DNA from: Nymphaea colorata
Taxonomy: Eukaryota; Streptophyta; Magnoliopsida; Nymphaeales; Nymphaeaceae
DNA length: 64,000 nucleotides
Reading direction: 5' to 3'
Assembly (NCBI RefSeq): GCF_008831285.2
Contig: NC_045147.1
Coordinates: 10,163,427 to 10,227,426 of the forward strand
A program made the translations under genes and the position numbers. The notes below the pieces were generated by a model, which did no database searches, had not been told where the DNA came from, and saw only the letters and a program-made list of their open reading frames with translations. Shown in pieces: positions 20,898 through 34,500 of the stretch (the stretch's first letter is position 1; each line of letters opens with the position of its first letter).

Positions 20898-22223
20898 TCA
20901 CAAAAGAACTTTCTGAAAGTTGTTGCAGATCTTTGAAATCGACAACTTTGCTAGAAGCATTGGCCATATATAGCTAAGAGGATCACTTCTCATAGGATTT
21001 GTGGTCGCACAAATATTTTCCCTGAAAGGAGGGCATGAGCTAGTTCGCACATCCTCTGATTGCACTGAAAAATTTAAAAAGCAAAGAACCATCAGCATCA
21101 CACGAATAACATATTATATACATACATAAACATGATCTATATGCGCGTGTGATGTAAGTGACGAAACATAACATCTGCAATCAGGGATGATTGGCCATTT
21201 CTATTGCCTAGAAAAGAATGTTTTACTAATTACAGTCTGGATTATGAGTTTTTGACATTTTCCAGAAGGGCTATGGTTTGAACCATAAAATTATTTATAT
21301 ACGGTTTTGTTAATGGTAAAACCAACTATACTAACAAGAGCAAAAGTATATGATCCAATAAGTCACAAACTACTGAGATCTAAGGGAAATTAATGAGTTT
21401 CTTAGAAAGAAAATGTCAAGTTAAGTGCAAATTAGCACAAGTATGCAATAAATAAGGGAAAAGGAAAGGTTACCCCTCTGATTCTTCTATCACATAAAAA
21501 CCATGAAACGATCATATGGACAAGGTTTTGAGATTTTGTTTTGCTTTTTTGTTGTTACCAACTCTTTTTTGTGCCTCAGAATTGTGAGACATATTGATTG
21601 TAGATTTTGTTATTTAATTTACAAAAAAAAAACTTAACTTTCAATAAAGGTTGAAAAATATGCAGTCGCAGACATCTGGATATAAGTAACAATAGAAACT
21701 GTGAACTAAAAGAAAACTAATCCACCTATTCCAGTTATGCAAGAAAAAAGTAGGAATACTCTGATTACAGCATTATAGTAATACAATTGTGATAAAATAA
21801 CAAAAAAAATTGCAAAATATTTTATTTGAAATTAAGGTGATATTGTGTTCGCCTTTTAATAATGACACAATTTTTTCAATGTTGTGAAGCATCTGCTGGA
21901 AGGAGACTTTTGTCATAGCTATTCTCCTACCTAAGCTTCTGAGGGAATTCATGAACATGGGGGTATAGGAGTGTAATCAATATGAACTATAAGAGCAAAT
22001 TAGCATGTGAATCAAGAAGTGAAAACTATGAAACTCATGAGAGTTGAGAATACCAACTGTAATTTTGTTGAAGACGGCCCAGCAAGAGCAGCTGCCAATC
22101 CTGTCGCCTTTCTGATCTGCTACCCAAACATGTCTCCCCACCGCCACAGTACATAATGGCTGTTGAGTTTTTTCTTCTATGATAACCACTCTATTTGCAG
22201 TGCATGCTAATCATTGCAAGAAT

Positions 22224-22225
<2 letters not shown>
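20898..22225. other. Intergenic DNA, weak coding relics only
   Basis: Short minus-strand frames at 21773-21958 and 21977-22189 (the latter with VGRHVWVADQKGDRIG) have protein-like composition. They match no family I recognise and have no convincing joined exon structure. They could be relics of a decayed gene. Confidence 0.3.

Positions 22226-22266
<41 letters not shown>
22226..22266. repeat. (CT)n microsatellite
   Basis: About 20 uninterrupted CT dinucleotides. Confidence 0.98.
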
Positions 22267-22269
<3 letters not shown>

Positions 22270-24654
22270 ACTGAACCTTTCTGCTATAAAGTCAAATGGG
22301 TGCCTCATATTTCTGATTTTCTTGATACATATGTTTCTCATTTTTCGGAAAACTGAAGCTAAAAGGAGAACATACTCTTGTATCATATCTCAGGTTACAA
22401 CATTGACTAGAATGATAACAAGACCTTATGCTTTTGGCACTAATACTTCTGATTAATATTCCAAAAGTGAGGCACATGTGAGGAAAAAGGAAGCAAGTTA
22501 AGCCTATTTTCACGATTATCAGACATGGTGGGCATATAATAAAAAGGAAGTGTTCGCATTTCGTTCTTGCTTGTCTCCCGGAATCGTTGCCCTTTGCAAT
22601 AATGCTGCATGACAATTCGTTGTGGCAATTTTCTTTTGGTACTGGAATTGTGTTAAAAATTAAGAACACATCACTAAAGCCGTTGAAGAACTTGACTCTA
22701 AAATGATCAATAAAATTTTTGTTTCCTATATATATTATATTATATTATAAGAGTCACTCAACTCACTTATAAGGGTTAAGGGTTGTTCATTATCCATGAT
22801 AATGGATGGTGAAAAGAAAAATAAAGAGAAAAAGGTGTAAACTAAAAATATTAGTTATCTTTTTCTCATTGTTTTTTGTACGATTGACCAACAGCCTTTA
22901 TGAGTGAGCTGGATAGTCATAGTCACTATTCAACGCACTCTTTCCAATCCAATAAAACACACCCCCCTATATTCACTGCTAAGATTAAAAAACAAACCCT
23001 TGATTATATCATAGATGCAATAAGACATGAGAGTGGTGATTAAAAGGTGAAAATGGATATTAAGTTGCAAAAAAGTAGGAAGTTGAGGGCTAAGTTCGAT
23101 GGCATCAATGCTTTCTGTTATTTGTATGTCTTTTGCTAAAGGAAGGAATATGTCATCCATTGATTACTTGCAAAGCAGAGCAAGTAGTTCTTGTGCTAAA
23201 GAGATCAGGTTTTGGGGAATAAATTGTACAGGCATCAATTCTTTGTAAAGAAAAAGTGTAAAAAGAAGTTCCTTTCTTTACTTCATTTAGGCCACGATTC
23301 CACTGTAAAAGTGGAATTGAGACTCCAAAACCTTGGAAAGTTATATGGCATAACAAACATGATACATTAATCTGGTATGTTTTTCCTCAGTTCTGGAATT
23401 TTTGTTCTAACAAAAAAGTTCCACCTAAATAAGTAGAGCTTTTGAAACAGAGAGATGTGGTCATTAAAGTTCCACCTAAACAAGTGGAACAAAAGTTCCA
23501 AGTCACCACACAAGATGTGATAGGTGGAACCTGAAACTTTTGTTCCACCTCATAACTACTCGGTACTAAATGCTTGGCATCTTATTGCTGGACATTTTAA
23601 TACCATATATCCAACCTGACCTTATAGTATCAAATTACATAGCAAAGAAATGTATAGGTTTACAAGTTACAACTCAAACGCACTCCAAGCTTGGCTTCCC
23701 TGCAATCATGCGGACGTGGTCAGGTCTACATCTACTATGTGAAAGTAATACAAGGTTATTCTCTATTCTGGCCTGTATCTGTTCTGTGAAAGTAATACGA
23801 CATTACTCTCACACGATAGACATAGACCTGATCGCATTTACATCATACATCACTACCTTTGAAATTCTTGTACGGATATTGCGTACTTGTTTTATGATTC
23901 ACAATAATGTTGCCAGCATAAAGTGAGTAATATCTTTTACTGTACAAATCACCAAGAGTTCAATCTGTTTTAGGGAGGTAGACTCAAAGTGCTAAAAAAT
24001 TTAATCAATTCAATAATATCAATTTGAAGTTTTGAACTATTCTAGGATTTGGTCGCGTCAAAAGCTATGTTTGAGTTCTTATAGCCCTCTTCAATACAGG
24101 CTTTTTCACTTTGCAAGTGCTTTGTTGCTTCGCGAGTGCGTGTACAAGACTCTTTTAGAGTGGTACATCAAATTCCTGAAATCCAATCCGCTGATTGCAT
24201 CTTCTTTAACAAGAAGACCTCTCCAAAGCTGACCTAACATCAAGAAAGGTCAACCACCATTTCCAGGGGAAACGGAATTACCAAGTCTGCATTAATTAGG
24301 GTTAGCTAGTTATGCTAACTTAAAAGATATTTCGATGAACCCGTCCTCAGTACATCATGTTTGAGTTGCTCATTATTATCTTCGGTTCTTTAGACATCCC
24401 AAAACCGGTCTAGTGAGAATGGTTAAACTGTTGCTACAAGTTTTTAGCGATTGATTTTGTTTGGGTTTTTACCAACGGATCGTATTCTCTTGTAGTGCAA
24501 TAACATATTGGGGTTTGGATTTTAATCTTACAAGTGAATATATTTTCAGGAAAATGTAATTAAAACACAAGTATAGCAACAATTGCTGTCAAGATACGCT
24601 TTTCAAATTCACCGATGGAGATGTCAATTTTGAATACCAATTGGCATCCCAGGC
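22267..24654. other. Intergenic DNA with inverted-repeat relics
   Basis: No gene recognised. At about 23277-23560 the motif GTTCCACCT and its complement AGGTGGAAC recur several times in both orientations, suggesting a nested or decayed MITE. At about 23710-23830 a ~60-bp unit containing TGTGAAAGTAATAC is duplicated. Confidence 0.45.
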
Positions 24655-25280
24655 ATGTTTATGAGAACTTGTGTATGGCATTTTTTGTTAGAATGGTATC
24701 ATGAGGTGGCTTGGCTTGACCAGGAGATGAGTTATTGCTTACTCTGGCAAAATCTCAAGAGTAAATGGTCAGAACGAGAACTGCAGAATAGGAGACCACC
24801 TTATAGTTTTATGTATATAAAGACTGCAATGGACGAACAAGCAGGAAGGAATATGACCCAGCAAAAGTATCAACAGCTTGGTTTTGAAATTTATGACAAC
24901 CAAGTTTTTTATAATAAAACTTTTAATAATTTGCAGATGATTGGTCAGACTCTCAAACGATTCATGAACAAAATTTACTCAGGCACAATATATATTTCCT
25001 TGAAGCTCTAAGAAACAATACTATTTTTAGATCCATTTCGGAAGCTAAATGTAAATCTGCAGCCAAGACTGCAGCAGAACTGCACAAACATGTGAACGTA
25101 GATGTTCATTTTTATGATCGAACCACCAAATACAAACTTCAAGTCAATCATCCGGAGTGTATGCTACAACTTGCTGATGCCTTCCTAAACCATCAATACA
25201 AACCTGGTTTGAATATGTTAGATATATACAAACTCAGTATTCTTCCAGGAATCATTGGGTTGCAGGGGAATGATAAATAA
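24655..25280 (+). other. Unrecognised open frames, possible coding relic
   Basis: A 118-codon frame (24655-25011) is followed by a 62-codon frame (25092-25280, with FYDRTTKYKLQVNHPECMLQ). Composition is protein-like (balanced charged and aromatic residues), but I recognise no family. No splice pair clearly joins the two. They may be decayed exons of one gene. Confidence 0.25.
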
Positions 25281-26160
25281 ATATAAGCAGGACACAGAAT
25301 CAACAGCCATATGGACAATAGAAGAAAGTTAACTGCAATAGATATTCAAATCTCGAGGGTCCCTGTTTACATAGATTCGTTCATAGGTGCAACAGTTTTT
25401 GTTGCAATTGTTATGTTTTCAATTTCACAAAAACCGTTTTCTATGATATTGAGAACTGACACAATTTTCTCATATGAAAATGTGAATTTTTTAACTGACT
25501 GTTGTTTTAAACAAGAGAGTTAATTTTCATAAGATCATGTTACGAATCACATTTTATTTAGCAACTTGTGACCCTGCGCAATTGGGGGAATAACTCTAAG
25601 CAGCTGCACAAATGCTATAAAGATAATGCTGGGTATTTCCACTTTTTTTTTTTTTCCTGTAGTTAGATGCAAGTGAGGTTTAGATTTCTGGCTCCAGCCT
25701 CCGCCGGAATATATGGTAGATACAGTTCTCTGCCAAATTTATGCTTGTGCATGTGTATTAATCTAATGCACGATTTCTCTTCTTACATAGGACACGCTAG
25801 CACATCTACAAGCTTACACTGGAATAAACGGCTAGGCAAAATTCGATGTCAAGTAACAAATGAAACCACGTATTATTAAGGACATGCTGAAGGGCAAAAG
25901 AAATAGCCTTACATTAAAACAAAAAATCCAAGCAAATGTCTATATCGGCTGCATTCTTCATAAGCATCCGCTGCTGCTACGCAGCAAGACAAATAATCAA
26001 GTATCAGGGAAAAAATAACCAGAAAAACAAAAAAAGAATTGAAGACAACAATCCAATGGCATGCATATGCATATGAGTTCCAGAACAGCATATGAGCGCA
26101 CAGAGTAAGCAGAAAGAGAATCAACACTAACAAAGCAAAATTTCTTAGCAGCTACCCATC

Positions 26161-27336
26161 TCAAGCCTTTGATTTCTTGAGAACTTTGACGGTCTCCCAT
26201 GTGAAATCTGGGTCGTCCCTGCCAAAATGCCCATAAGCAGCAGTCTTCTGAAACCTGAAATTGCCCCCTCTCTTGAGGTCCAGATTGATAGAGATCATCC
26301 CTGGCCTGAAATCGAAACTCTCCTTGATCAGCTTCAATATCTCCTTGTCAGGAACCTTCCCCGTTTTATACGTATCAACAAAAACAGACAGTGGCTCTGG
26401 CACACCAATTGCATAAGAAACCTGGACCAGGCAGCGCCGAGCTAGGCCGGACGCAACCACACTCTTAGCAGCCTGCCTCACTATGTAAGCACCACTTCTG
26501 TCAACCTTGGTCGGATCCTTCCCTGAAAATGCACCACCACCATGGGCACCCCACCCCCCATACGTATCAATAATGATCTTCCGGCCGGTGAGCCCCGCGT
26601 CGCCGTGCGGCCCGCCGATAACAAACCGGCCGGACGGATTCAGGTGGAATATGGTCTTCTCATCAAGGTACTTTGAAGGGATCACCGGCTTTATGACATG
26701 TTCCATTAGGTCGGCTGCGATCTTGTCATTAGTAACTGTTTCATCATGTTGGGTAGAGATCAGCACAGTATGGACCCTAAGCGGGATCATAGCTCCACCA
26801 TCATTTCTGTACTCAACAGTCACCTGGGTCTTGCCGTCAGGCCTGAGCCATGCGCAGGTCCCATTTTTCCTTACCTGGGTGAGCCTGGCACCCAGCTTGG
26901 TTGCTAGCACATGGGTGAGGGGCATCAGCTCAGGAGTTTCGTCTGTGGCATACCCAAACATGTGGCCTTGGTCTCCTGCTCCGATCTCTTCCGGCTTCTT
27001 GGTCAGGTGCCCGTGCACGCCTTGGGCAATGTCAGGACTCTGCTGCTCAATGTTCACCAGGACCTTGCATTTGTCGGCGTCCAAGCCGACGTCGGCGGAG
27101 GTGAAGCCGATTCCCCGGCAAGTGTCCCTGACAATTTTCTCATAGTTAACTTTGGCCTTAGTGGTGATCTCCCCAAAGACCATCACCATGTCTGTCTTGG
27201 TGCAGGTCTCACAGGCGACTTTGCTTTCAGGGTCTTGTTCCAAGCAAGCGTCAAGAATGGCATCAGAGACTTGATCGCAGAGCTTGTCAGGGTGACCTTC
27301 ATTGACGGACTCGGATGTGAAGAGAAAAGTATCCAT
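26161..27336 (-). CDS. SAMS: S-adenosylmethionine synthase (methionine adenosyltransferase)
   Basis: A 391-aa intronless reading frame. It makes S-adenosylmethionine from methionine and ATP, the cytosolic methyl donor and precursor of ethylene, polyamines and lignin methyl groups. Visible hallmarks are [20 protein letters not shown] near the N-terminus (substrate and metal binding), the ATP-binding [15 protein letters not shown] at about residues 118-132, [17 protein letters not shown], and the signature [19 protein letters not shown]. Length equals the usual plant 390-394 aa, and no disabling change was seen. A perfect acceptor (GCTTCAG) ends immediately before the ATG, indicating a 5'UTR intron as in many plant SAMS genes. 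Antisense frames here, including a 212-aa one, are shadows. Confidence 0.98.
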   Translation of the reverse strand: MDTFLFTSESVNEGHPDKLCDQVSDAILDACLEQDPESKVACETCTKTDMVMVFGEITTKAKVNYEKIVRDTCRGIGFTSADVGLDADKCKVLVNIEQQSPDIAQGVHGHLTKKPEEIGAGDQGHMFGYATDETPELMPLTHVLATKLGARLTQVRKNGTCAWLRPDGKTQVTVEYRNDGGAMIPLRVHTVLISTQHDETVTNDKIAADLMEHVIKPVIPSKYLDEKTIFHLNPSGRFVIGGPHGDAGLTGRKIIIDTYGGWGAHGGGAFSGKDPTKVDRSGAYIVRQAAKSVVASGLARRCLVQVSYAIGVPEPLSVFVDTYKTGKVPDKEILKLIKESFDFRPGMISINLDLKRGGNFRFQKTAAYGHFGRDDPDFTWETVKVLKKSKA

Positions 27337-27943
27337 CTGAAGCGATCACAACAGCTAGAAGTTTGAGAGGGAACCTACATAAGGCATAATTCAGTTGCTC
27401 TATACGGTTAAAAATGAACTTGAATTGGCTGATTATATGCTGAGGGTCACGGTAATTCAGTATTTCTTCTGCAAATTTTACACTATCAACCAGTTCCTTA
27501 TAATGAACCATTCTTGCAACATTTTTGGTTTGCGATTGTCGATCTAAAATATTCGTGAGGAGTTTCAGCGCTTCATGTTTAATTGCCATAAAAACTTATA
27601 TTTGATCACAATCAAGCCGCAAAAGTGCTAATTTTGATGTAATTGTGTATTCTAAGGAAAAAGAGACAGTATTTGAATAAGATACTGCTGCTGCTGCAGA
27701 TGAATAAGATCACCTACCGACAAAGAACAAGGTGAACGAATATAAGACAACTTGGAGATTTTCGCCTCATTCTGTAATAAGACTTCTAGAAATTGAGAAA
27801 CTTTCTTCCCTCTCGTGGGAAAGCACTTGGCTCTAAAGAGAAACTTCTTGAGAACGCTTACCAGTTGAAGCATTGGAATCTAACCTTTCTTTCTTAAAAG
27901 GAGGAACATTTGGCAGAATTGAATCATGGTTTCTAAAACATAC
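27337..27943 (-). other. Probable 5'UTR intron of the SAMS gene
   Basis: Minus-strand donor CACGAG|GTATGT at 27943 and acceptor GCTTCAG at 27337 enclose 607 bp directly upstream of the SAMS ATG. A second good donor (CAACTG|GTAAGC near 27860) might be used alternatively. The untranslated first exon would run from about 28010 to 27944. Confidence 0.6.
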
Positions 27944-28037
27944 CTCGTGAAGGAAGAAGAAGATCAGAAGGCCAAAGGGGAGATCCTGCTGCTACTGTTC
28001 TAAAAGGAAAGGAGAGTAAATATGAGGGAACTTGGTG

Positions 28038-28046
28038 ATTTATATA
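28038..28046 (-). promoter_or_regulatory. TATA box of the SAMS gene
   Basis: TATATAAAT on the minus strand, about 95 bp upstream of the proposed 5'UTR donor. This places the transcription start near 28010. Confidence 0.6.
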
Positions 28047-30276
28047 ACACTATTTTCTATTGGCCCGAAAGTTTTTAGTTGTCTGAATTGTTCAACCATC
28101 CCGATGTGAACGGATCGCCTCGTTCCCCACCTAAAAATGGAGACATTTCCTCCACGGTCTTAGAGGAAAGCCCTTAGTTTCAGGGAAGTGAAGCAAACGT
28201 GGCACTCGAACGGAATGTTCAGGTGATTGCCCGTCCATCTGACTGTGCCATGTGTTCCGAAGGCGGAGGAGCCAATCCAAAAATTCACGAGACAAGAGGG
28301 GTCCGTCCGTTCGAGTATGAAAGGGACAAGGAACGAAGTAAATTTTCACAAGTGAATGTTTATTACTTTTATGTTGGGACGCTCCGTAACCTGATGGAAG
28401 AAATCAGTTTATCTTTTGTGCATTTTTTCCATTTGCCTAAAGAATTTAATAGAGTTAGTTTTTTATTTGAATCTGTCACCGTTATTTGGAGTTCGTGTCC
28501 ATGACTAGGGATGTCAATGTGAATAGTTTATTATTTTAACTATATCTGCTGTTTTTTCAGATGTTTACATATTATTTGGATTCGATTACCAATGAAGAAA
28601 AGTCGAGCTCAAATTCAAAGTCCTATTTTACAATGTGAATTTGACCTAAATTTGACATTATTTAAATTCACTTCTGAATCTGAATTTTAAATTGAGTCCA
28701 TGTGACTTTAAAATTGTGATGGCATTGGTAAAGCCTTCCAATTTCTTTTTTTTCATAAATTTGTGAAAAAATCAAAAAGTTCATCTGTAGTGCCTGATTT
28801 AGGTTAAAATGGCATTTATGTAGTATCATATATAGATTAATTTTACCTGCATGTATGTGTAAATTCTAGAAATTTAACTAAAGCCTGCATAACTAATAAG
28901 GACATAACTAGAGTAGGTTATATTTTATGGCCCATAACTAAGAATCATGTGTTATGAGTTAACATTACCAAAATACCCCTCTTTGGTTTTGTGTTAATAG
29001 CATAGCAAAAAAGTCACCTTCAACCCTTGTGAAGCTTAAATTAGTGGTTGAATTTGTGCAGTTTGGGTCCACAGCCCCACGAAACCCAAGTCACCATGGT
29101 TAATTGAAAATTTGTTAACTAATAGATCCCCGTTAAAAGAAATCTGGACTGTGGGTCTAAGATTACTTGTAGGGAGAGAAAAGTTAAAAAACTTACTGAA
29201 ACCTCTCATATTTTACCAGCCAATATCCCCATGTTACTATTTCGTCTAAAACGAATCTAAGTTGATATTATACCTACAGTCTCCCTACTTCATGTGAGTG
29301 CACGCGCACACACATACATACACAAACAAATAAAGTGATTTGACATCTTAGAACCCAAACTTTAGTACTCAAGGCCCACAAGGTTTGGGGCAGCGAGGTT
29401 ACTTCCATGGTGGTGAAGGAATGGGTCCTTGTGGCCTCTTGTGGCCTCCATATTAAGGACATCAATAGATCGAGTCAAAAATTTTATTTGAGAGGTCATT
29501 TGGTAGAAAAAAACATTGAGAGAGTACCGAATAAACCAACCTCAAATATTGCAGAAAATTTGTACAATACTACTTTTAGTGTTATACAAATATACTCCAT
29601 CCACTTCAATATTTAGGCAGATTCAGTCACTAACTACCAAGTGGAATAGTTTGTACATGCTCTATGAATTTGTTCTAAAATTTTGGTTTAGGTCTATATT
29701 ACTTGTTAAGATATTCAGTGAATCTCTGCTTACATATTCAGTAACATACTGTTTTGTTTTTCAAATAGACCATAAAGGTAAGGTCTATTTGAAAATACAC
29801 ATTATGTTATTGTATGTATCTAATCCAAAAATTAGTTAGATTTATTGGACATTTTAAAAAGTGTGTTATGAATCTGTTATATTTTTTGAGGTAATACATG
29901 AAACAGTAACATACTGTTATTATCCTCAAACAGCTTCTAAAGGGAGATGTCAGTGGAAGTGGAGCTGTCAAAGTAAACAAAAACAAGATAAATGAAGAAG
30001 GACATAAAAAACTGTCTATGCCATATATCAAAAAGTTTGTGTTAAACCCGATGATAGTTGCACCAACTCGAGCCTCAATTTTATTTGAGCAATGAATTAG
30101 ATCATTGTCCAAATACCCTATATCTCTTGAGAATGCAGTTGTCTATGAGCCAACTTGCCAACTTCAAGACAAATAAAGTCTCCTTGAGCTTGGCTTGGGT
30201 CCTTACATGGCCTGAACCCACCGTCAACCAACAATGGAAGATACCGAGGACACCAAAGAGGAACACTGACATAATG
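28047..30276. other. Intergenic DNA with MITE-like relics
   Basis: No gene recognised. At 28504 an end reading CTAGGGATGTCAAT resembles the terminus of plant hAT-like MITEs. At about 29757-29793 a ~15-bp stem (CAAATAGACC and its complement) forms a small hairpin inside a TAACATACTGT-flanked unit at about 29600-29940 that looks like another MITE. Confidence 0.45.
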
Positions 30277-30281
30277 ACAAG

Positions 30282-30573
30282 TTAAGCCTGAGCATCGGGC
30301 CAGTCTGGCCCGATTAAATTAAAAAAAAATATATATTTTTTAATACAAAATAATATATAAATATAATTAATCATAATAAAAATATTATATATATATATAT
30401 AAATTAATAAAATAAATATAAAAAAAAACATTATTGGCCTCACCCGAGCTTACCGAGCCAGCCCGATAAGGAATCAGGCCAGCCTAGTACCCCTTTTTTC
30501 GGTCTCGAGCCAAGACCAGAGTCAAGCCGGGTACGGGGTACCCACCGACAGCCCGACCCGATGCTAAGCCTTA
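30282..30573. mobile_element. MITE, about 290 bp, with GC-rich ends
   Basis: The ends TTAAGCCTGAGCATCGGG and (right, reverse-complemented) TAAGGCTTAGCATCGGG form terminal inverted repeats around an extremely AT-rich core. The 5-bp sequence ACAAG flanks both sides (30277-30281 and 30574-30578) as a possible target duplication. A related end (GCCTGGGCATTGGGCC) occurs near 40547. The superfamily is not certain, since 5-bp duplications do not fit hAT (8 bp) or Harbinger (3 bp). Confidence 0.7.
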
Positions 30574-30578
30574 ACAAG

Positions 30579-31539
30579 GAGTGTATTGGAGCTCTTCTTA
30601 GTCAAACCTTGGTAACTCAACTAAACTTAAATTAAGTGAGCTCATCTTTTCACTCGAGCCAACAATTTGACCAATGAGTGGCGCATATACAAATTGGTCT
30701 CAAGTTAGTCAACCATTTGTAATCTTGAGTCGGGTTGGGTACCGGGCCTAACAGGAATGTTAGTATAAACTGCTTTTCTTCTCTCTGCCGCTTTGGGATA
30801 TGAGTAGAAAGTTGAGAACATTGTACAACCCTAATCGAGAAAGCTCATAAAGAAGCAAAGTGTGAGACTTGTGTCACTCTGTTACGGTGACCTTCTCTAT
30901 GTTTGAAACTAAATGGGTGTCCCTTCGAAACTAGAATGGATGAACTAGCTAACTTCTTCGGCTCGATTTAACTTGATAAACTGAACTTCGAGAATTGGTT
31001 ACTATTTAATCAATCTTGCCTTTCGATAACAAAGTTTTAACTGGGCGGTAGTACAAGTAGAAAATCACACACCTAAGATGAGAAAAATTTGCACTTTTTC
31101 TTTAGGCAAAGCGGGATCTTGTATACTTTCCAGCTAAATACATAGCTTTCATCGATGTTATACCATTCTTAGGAAATATTCAAAAGGTAAATCACGCTAT
31201 TCTCATAAAGAAAAGGCTTGGATGATACGACTTTAACAATAGAAGGTGACTTTATCCAACAGAAATAAAATGATACCCCAATAATTTCCTGGTTTTTTAG
31301 GTTTCACTGACTCAAGATATCACCAGAACAAGGCTGTAGGGTGAGAGCAGTGACCGCTTAGGGCAGCTTCCATTTTGAATTGAATTTCGCCCCTCCCCAT
31401 ATTCCCTTCTTCTTCCAATTTCCCTCAAATCCCAGAAACCAAACGCCTCGGGGGGTAAAAGTAAAACAAAAAGAGAAGGGAAAACCAGAAAAGAGAAAGA
31501 CTCCAAAAATCCAGATATTGTCCAAAAGAAAGAAAGGAA
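30579..31539. other. Intergenic DNA upstream of the Tic22 gene
   Basis: No gene recognised. The last ~160 bp is CT-rich and A/G-rich and probably holds the promoter and 5'UTR of the Tic22 gene. No clear TATA box was found at a suitable distance. Confidence 0.4.
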
Positions 31540-34500
31540 ATGCAGAAGGCTTCTTCGTTCCCTCTCTCGGCTATGGATTCCCGCAAAACCCCGAAAGCAT
31601 CATCTTCATCCCCTTCGTCGTCACCGCAACCGTTTCCTCATTTTATTTCTTCTATCTCTGGCTTCATCCAGCTCTCCCTTTCCAGAGTATTCTCTCTGTC
31701 TCTTCTCTGTCTCCGTCTTAATTTTTCTCTCTGGTTTTCTCTGATTGTTGTTCTTCTTTTGTTTGGCAAGTGCAGTTTCGCGAGCAATGGATGCAATGCG
31801 AAGCGGAGGCGTGTTGCAGAATCGAAGAAGGCAAGAGGCGGATTGGGAGTATGGTGGGGAATCTGCCCATCGGTCGGAGACCTGTGCGACCGTTTGCTGC
31901 AATTTCCCATGAGCAATTCCAGCCGAAGCGCGCTTTTGATATAGCTCTAAGCACCGAGGAGGTCGCCAAGACACTCGCCGGCACTGCGGTATACACGGTG
32001 AGCAATGCCAACAACGAGTTCGTCCTCGTTTCGGACCCCAACGGACAGAGGTCTCTTGGGTTACTGTGTTTTAGGCAGGAGGATGCCGAATCCCTTCTTG
32101 CTCAGGTGACCCATTTCTCCTTTTCGCTCCCTCTCTTCACTTCTTCTCTGTTTCTTTTTATTCGTCCTCTTGTCTGTTTTGGATTCTCTAACATTCCCAT
32201 ATAAATTCATGATTGGATGGGAAATATGGCTGTCTCTTGCAGGTTCAATTGCGCCAACCGGTTTTAGGAAAGGGTGCAAGGGTGGTGCCCATCACGCTTG
32301 ACCAGGTAGGCCAGCATTGCTTCAGGTGTCTGTAAAATTTAATTTTATATGTCTACTAATCTGAAAAAAAAAAAAAAAGATATGCTGGTGAATTTTGATG
32401 GAAATGGAATCGTTTCAAGTTTAATTTTGTCTCATTTAACTGTGGATTGAAATTTGGAGCATTATTAAGAGAATCACGTCGTTGGAGTCTGCTAGGTTCC
32501 AGATGGGTAGGAAGCAATCAGGAATTGTAACTCTATCCTCAGTAATGTCTATTTATCAAGTTCAGAGTATTCAGACGTTTTTGTTGCCAAGAATATGTAA
32601 ATTCACGATTTCACATCCATCTATTACAAAGATTATGAAGTTTAAGCTTTAAACTACATTCTGTGGGAACTTTTTATATGTTGGTTTAGTTAATGATGTT
32701 GTGCGTGGCTTAGCTGTTTGTGTTAAATGTGCCAACTTGTGTTGCTGAAGAATGTGTTCTTGATTGAAAACTTGAAGTTACTGCAGTCTTGGCTGGTTGT
32801 CCTAGATTAGGTAAATGGCAATAACCAGTTTTTGGATACCACCAATTATTTTTGGAAAAAAGGAAACTCCCTTTCTGCTTTTTGATTAGGCGTTCTCTTG
32901 CAAATGTGCATGTTTCATTTCTTGTTACCGACTGGTTGTACACTAAGCAGGTAGCATGCAACAAGATTGTTGTCGGTTGTTACCGCTAGAAGCAACAAAT
33001 ATTTGCTTGTGGCATTAACAATACCTTTCATTCTTCAATGAGAAATGAAAAATATTAACTTCCTCATAAAGCGTGAGAGTACTCCTTGCACATGCAAGAA
33101 CCTTGCGTTGTTTAGTCCTAACATCTTTGAGAGTGTGCATTTATATAATTATGATATGAAATGAGTATATATATCTTGTGGATAGGAGTGAACTTGGAAA
33201 TGATAACAAACTAGTGTTGCTATTATTACTGTTGTCATTATTGTCGTTGTTGTTGTACTTTTCTTTGCCTCTTCTTCAAAATAGAAAATATCATGTAACA
33301 TTTTTAGGTCGGAGCTGTAGTGAAACAAGTAACATCTTATATTTGTGTGTAAATGTATTTGTGCATGTAATGATGTTCCAACGTCCTAATGTTTGTAGCT
33401 GCCATCCAGATCAAGCATATCTTTATTTTGCCTCATTCTCTTGTTTGAACTTTGAATACCTGTGACATAGATCTAACAGGTGCCATTTTCTTGTTCTTGC
33501 AGGTTTATATGCTAAAAGTTGAAGGGATCGCATTCAGGTTTTTACCTGATCCTACTCAAATAAGGAACGCTTTGGAGGTTAGATTTGTATATTATTTAAA
33601 GGAGATTCATTCATCAATCTTTGCCCTGTCTTTCTCTTTAATTGACCTAAATCAGTCTTCATATGTTTGAAGTTTGAACAAGTCAACAGTTGATCATTTC
33701 ATTTAAGTTTCCTGATTGTGAAGCAGTTGTGGATCATATCAACTCCATAGTCACAAATGTCTCACAAAACTTTGAAACTATCTCAATACTTTTACTACTT
33801 TGAAGCCGACACATAATACTGGCTACCCATATTCTCAGAATATCACCAAAAGTAAAAATTTCATAATGTTGTCATGATCTTAGCCCGAGATATTCCTTTT
33901 TTTTTTCCTTGGCCTCTAAAAAGTCTTTCATATTTTTGAGCATGCATTTTTTTTCTTTATCTTTCTTTTGTGTCTTCAAAAAGTTCATTTTTTTCTATTG
34001 TTTCTTTATATTTTGCCAGACAAATGCTAGAAAACCTATTATCCATTTTTTTTATTTTTATATTTTAAAGTTTTGAAATGGCCCGTTAAGAATATCCAAG
34101 TCTGAAGAATAAGTAATGTGCTAATAATGATCTTTTTTTAATGCCTGGAATGCTTGTTCATCAACCTCTGTATGTCTGTCTGCACAGCATATACCGGAGT
34201 ATATTTATGTATATACATGCATGTGGTCTTTCATGTTTGCAGATGTGCATTCATGCATTTTTGTGTGTGTGTATTTGTGTTTGCATCTGTGCATAGATGC
34301 ATAATGTAAATCCATGTATCTGTACCCGCATGGTGCATCTATGTGCATTATTTTGTAAATAATCACAGTGTCATGTGCCTAATTGTCAAATTCAGAAACC
34401 TGACACAGGATCAAGACCCTAAAAGCCAAAAGGACTAGTCATGACTAGAGTCTATATTGTTCAAGTTGGTCGACTAAACTAAAATCAATAAGTAGGTGTA

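Noticed and set aside
26507-27145. 212-aa plus-strand frame opposite the SAMS gene
   Set aside because: It is the antisense shadow of a highly conserved, GC-rich coding sequence; the minus-strand protein is unmistakable.
30277-30578. piggyBac-type element because TTAA occurs at both ends
   Set aside because: TTAA is part of an imperfect TIR here and the ACAAG flank also repeats; the evidence does not favour piggyBac.
31621-32041. Minus-strand frames of 92-117 aa over Tic22 exons 1-2
   Set aside because: Antisense to well-supported Tic22 exons and compositionally Arg/Lys-rich by reversal of Ser/Leu codons.
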